NCBI GenBank assembly: GCA_964458125.1
Contig: CAYWHE010000048.1
Location: 1-21,546, forward strand
From: CAYWHE01 sp964458125
GTDB taxonomy: Bacteria > Bacteroidota > Bacteroidia > AKYH767-A > OLB10
Length of the DNA: 21,546 nucleotides
Direction: 5' to 3'
The notes beneath the pieces were generated by a model. It was not told the origin of the DNA, searched no databases, and saw only the letters and a list, made by a program, of their open reading frames with translations. A program made the position numbers and the translations under genes. Below are positions 19,407 to 21,546 of this stretch, in pieces. Positions within the stretch are counted from its first letter, which is position 1; each line of letters begins with the position of its first letter.

Positions 19407-21323
19407 ATGAGAAAAGTAATCGGAATTGACCTGGGAACAACCAACTCCTGTGTTGCCGTGATGGAAGGCAACGAACCAGTAGTAATCCCCAACAGTGAAG
19501 GTCGCAGAACAACTCCTTCAATTGTTGCTTTTATTAAGGATGGTGAACGTAAAGTGGGTGACCCGGCCAAACGCCAGGCTATAACCAACCCCAAAAACAC
19601 CATTTATTCCATTAAACGTTTTATGGGCGAAACTTTTGAAAAAGTGAGTAAGGAAGTCTCCCGTGTGCCTTACGAGGTGGTAAAGGGTGACAACAGTACC
19701 CCCCGTGTAAAGATCAATGACAGGATGTATTCTCCGCAGGAGATTTCAGCCATGATCTTACAGAAAATGAAGAAAACAGCTGAGGACTATCTCGGGCATG
19801 AAGTAACTGAAGCTGTTGTAACCGTACCGGCCTATTTTAATGATTCGCAACGCCAGGCAACGAAGGAAGCCGGTGAGATTGCCGGGTTAAAGGTATTGCG
19901 GATCATCAATGAACCGACGGCAGCAGCTTTAGCCTACGGCCTGGATAAAAAACATACTGATACCAAGGTTGCCGTATTCGATTTGGGTGGCGGAACATTT
20001 GATATTTCCGTCCTTGAACTCGGTGACGGAGTGTTTGAAGTCAAATCAACAAACGGGGATACCCACCTTGGCGGTGATGATTTTGACCATGTCATTATCG
20101 ACTGGCTGGCCGATGAGTTTAAGAACGATGAAGGACTGGATTTGAGAAAAGACCCGATGGCCATGCAACGACTGAAGGAAGCTGCTGAAAAAGCCAAAAT
20201 TGAACTTTCCAGTTCCACGCAAACGGAAGTGAATCTGCCTTATATCATGCCGGTGGATGGAATTCCGAAACACCTGGTCAAAACCCTGACCCGCGCTAAA
20301 TTTGAACAACTGGCTGATAAACTGATCCAGGCCACTCTGGAGCCATGCAAGAAGGCGTTAGCGGATGCCAAGTTATCCCCTTCCCAGATTAATGAGGTTA
20401 TTTTAGTGGGTGGTTCTACACGTATTCCGGCCATTCAGGACCTGGTTGAAAAATTTTTCGGTCGTAAACCTTCCAAGGGCGTGAACCCCGATGAAGTGGT
20501 TGCCGTTGGTGCCGCCATACAGGGTGCCGTACTGACCGGAGAGGTAAAAGATGTCCTGTTGCTGGATGTCACACCGCTTTCCCTGGGTATTGAAACAATG
20601 GGTGGTGTGTTTACCAAGCTGATCGAATCCAATACAACCATTCCTTCCAAGAAATCGGAGATATTTTCAACGGCATCCGATAGTCAGCCTTCCGTTGAGA
20701 TCCACGTCCTCCAGGGAGAACGCCCGATGGCCGCACAAAACAGAACCATTGGCCGGTTCCACCTTGATGGAATCCCGCCTGCACCCCGTGGTGTTCCGCA
20801 AATTGAAGTGACCTTCGACATTGACGCCAACGGAATATTGCATGTAACCGCCGCCGACAAGGCTACCGGTAAATCCCAGAACATCCGTATCGAAGCTTCT
20901 TCCGGGTTATCCGATGCCGAAATCAAGCGGATGAAGCAGGAAGCCGAAGCCAATGCCGACAGCGACAAACGCGCCAAGGAGGAAGCCGAGAAAGTCAACC
21001 AGGCCGACACGCTGATCTTCTCCACGGAGAAGCAACTGAAGGAACATGGCGATAAACTCCCTGCTGATAAAAAGCAGGCTATTGAACAGGGTTTGGAACA
21101 GTTGAAAACCGCCCATAAGGATAAGAACCTGGCGGCCATTGATACGGCCCTTGCAACGCTCAATGCCGCCTGGCAGGCAGCTTCGGAAGAAATGTACAAA
21201 GCCACCCAGCAGACCGGTAACGCTTCATCCACTGCAGGTCCTGAGCAGGCACCGTCCGGTTCGCCCGATTCAGCCAATGTTACGGATGTAGATTTTGAAG
21301 AAGTAAAAGACGACAAAAAATAA
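19407..21323 (+). CDS. dnaK: Molecular chaperone DnaK (Hsp70)
   Basis: ATP-dependent cytoplasmic chaperone acting with DnaJ and GrpE in folding and heat-shock recovery. It is complete at 638 residues. All three Hsp70 signatures are present: IGIDLGTTNSCVAVMEG at the start (residues 4-20), VFDLGGGTFDISVLELG (~190-206) and VILVGGSTRIPAIQDLVEKF (~330-350). The interdomain linker DVLLLDVTPLSLGIETMGG, a substrate-binding domain, a helical lid and the terminal DVDFEEVKDDKK follow. The ATG at 19407 is preceded by an A/T-rich leader without a Shine-Dalgarno sequence. grpE and dnaJ are not adjacent in the window; a terminator directly after the stop implies a monocistronic unit. The upstream region holds a dyad and a sigma-54-like element. 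Confidence 0.98.
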   Translation: MRKVIGIDLGTTNSCVAVMEGNEPVVIPNSEGRRTTPSIVAFIKDGERKVGDPAKRQAITNPKNTIYSIKRFMGETFEKVSKEVSRVPYEVVKGDNSTPRVKINDRMYSPQEISAMILQKMKKTAEDYLGHEVTEAVVTVPAYFNDSQRQATKEAGEIAGLKVLRIINEPTAAALAYGLDKKHTDTKVAVFDLGGGTFDISVLELGDGVFEVKSTNGDTHLGGDDFDHVIIDWLADEFKNDEGLDLRKDPMAMQRLKEAAEKAKIELSSSTQTEVNLPYIMPVDGIPKHLVKTLTRAKFEQLADKLIQATLEPCKKALADAKLSPSQINEVILVGGSTRIPAIQDLVEKFFGRKPSKGVNPDEVVAVGAAIQGAVLTGEVKDVLLLDVTPLSLGIETMGGVFTKLIESNTTIPSKKSEIFSTASDSQPSVEIHVLQGERPMAAQNRTIGRFHLDGIPPAPRGVPQIEVTFDIDANGILHVTAADKATGKSQNIRIEASSGLSDAEIKRMKQEAEANADSDKRAKEEAEKVNQADTLIFSTEKQLKEHGDKLPADKKQAIEQGLEQLKTAHKDKNLAAIDTALATLNAAWQAASEEMYKATQQTGNASSTAGPEQAPSGSPDSANVTDVDFEEVKDDKK

Positions 21324-21343
21324 TTTTTAAAAGGACCACGGCG

Positions 21344-21375
21344 AAAGCCCTTCCGTATGCACGGAAGGGCTTTTT
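21344..21375 (+). terminator. Intrinsic terminator of dnaK
   Basis: A perfect 13-base-pair stem: AAAGCCCTTCCGT at 21344-21356 pairs with ACGGAAGGGCTTT at 21361-21373 around an ATGC loop. A run of five T bases (21371-21375) overlaps the end of the stem. It lies 21 bases after the dnaK stop and is the clearest terminator in the window. Confidence 0.93.
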
Positions 21376-21546
21376 GTTTGTACATGCCCCCCTGATGGGA
21401 ATTCGGGCAGGTCCTGTATGCCTGTGAAAAAAATTTGTTTTTCACAGGATGATTGATGAAGAACCGGGTTTGCAGCATCTGGTGGAAGTCCAGTTTATTC
21501 AATTCGACTGGACTTTTACAAGGACAAAGTCCGAAGTGAAAGTCTT
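21376..21546. other. Right-edge region with hairpins and no recognised gene
   Basis: After the dnaK terminator there is an 11-base-pair inverted repeat, CCTGTGAAAAA (21421-21431) and TTTTTCACAGG (21438-21448). A second has arms AAGTCCAG (21486-21493) and CTGGACTT (21508-21515), followed by GGAC-AAA-GTCC (21522-21532). A plus-strand frame is open from an ATG at 21449 to the window edge (MIDEEPGLQHLVEV...), but 32 codons are too few to call a gene. Confidence 0.5.

Noticed and set aside
20684..21502. Minus-strand open frame of 272 codons over the 3' end of dnaK
   Set aside because: It is antisense to dnaK and reads through the terminator; the Ser/Ala/Leu-rich composition is typical of a shadow.

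Overview
The window comes from a member of the Bacteroidota, probably a Chitinophagales- or Sphingobacteriales-like lineage, although the exact order is inference. Four secreted proteins end in (or in two cases resemble) type IX secretion (T9SS) sorting domains, and there are DUF4296 and DUF4249 lipoproteins. Shine-Dalgarno sequences are almost absent, and several upstream regions carry the Bacteroidota promoter element TAnnTTTG.

Layout. A 5'-truncated hybrid histidine kinase (1-1956, +) converges on a long minus-strand block running from 18182 down to 1964. In transcription order this block encodes: a secreted coiled-coil protein; panB; an RluA-family pseudouridine synthase; a cupredoxin lipoprotein; four large T9SS/PKD proteins (D, C, B, A); prfB with a programmed +1 frameshift; an ArsC/Spx-like protein; fumC; a dihydroorotase; and a DUF4296 lipoprotein. 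The plus strand then carries a DUF4249 lipoprotein (18254-19270) and dnaK (19407-21323). dnaK ends in a strong intrinsic terminator, and the last 170 bases hold hairpins and no recognised gene.

How the genes relate. The prfB-to-DUF4296 genes are packed 4, 16 and 10 bases apart with a final ATGA overlap, so they look like one housekeeping operon. panB, rluA-like and the cupredoxin gene are also tightly packed. The centre, 6653-14823, is an array of four secreted proteins with different N-terminal heads: two beta-propellers, one jelly-roll-like, one Rossmann-like. All share a ~148-residue PKD plus Ig-like module, followed by poorly conserved C-terminal tails. The shared module is far better conserved than what flanks it within each protein. 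Its synonymous differences form a patchwork: A matches B in some blocks and B matches C in another. This is the most unusual signal here and suggests gene conversion within the array.

Other points: prfB is complete once the frameshift at 6505-6502 is applied (363 residues), and dnaK is preceded by a dyad and a sigma-54-like -24/-12 sequence. No CRISPR, tRNA, rRNA, transposase or phage gene was seen.
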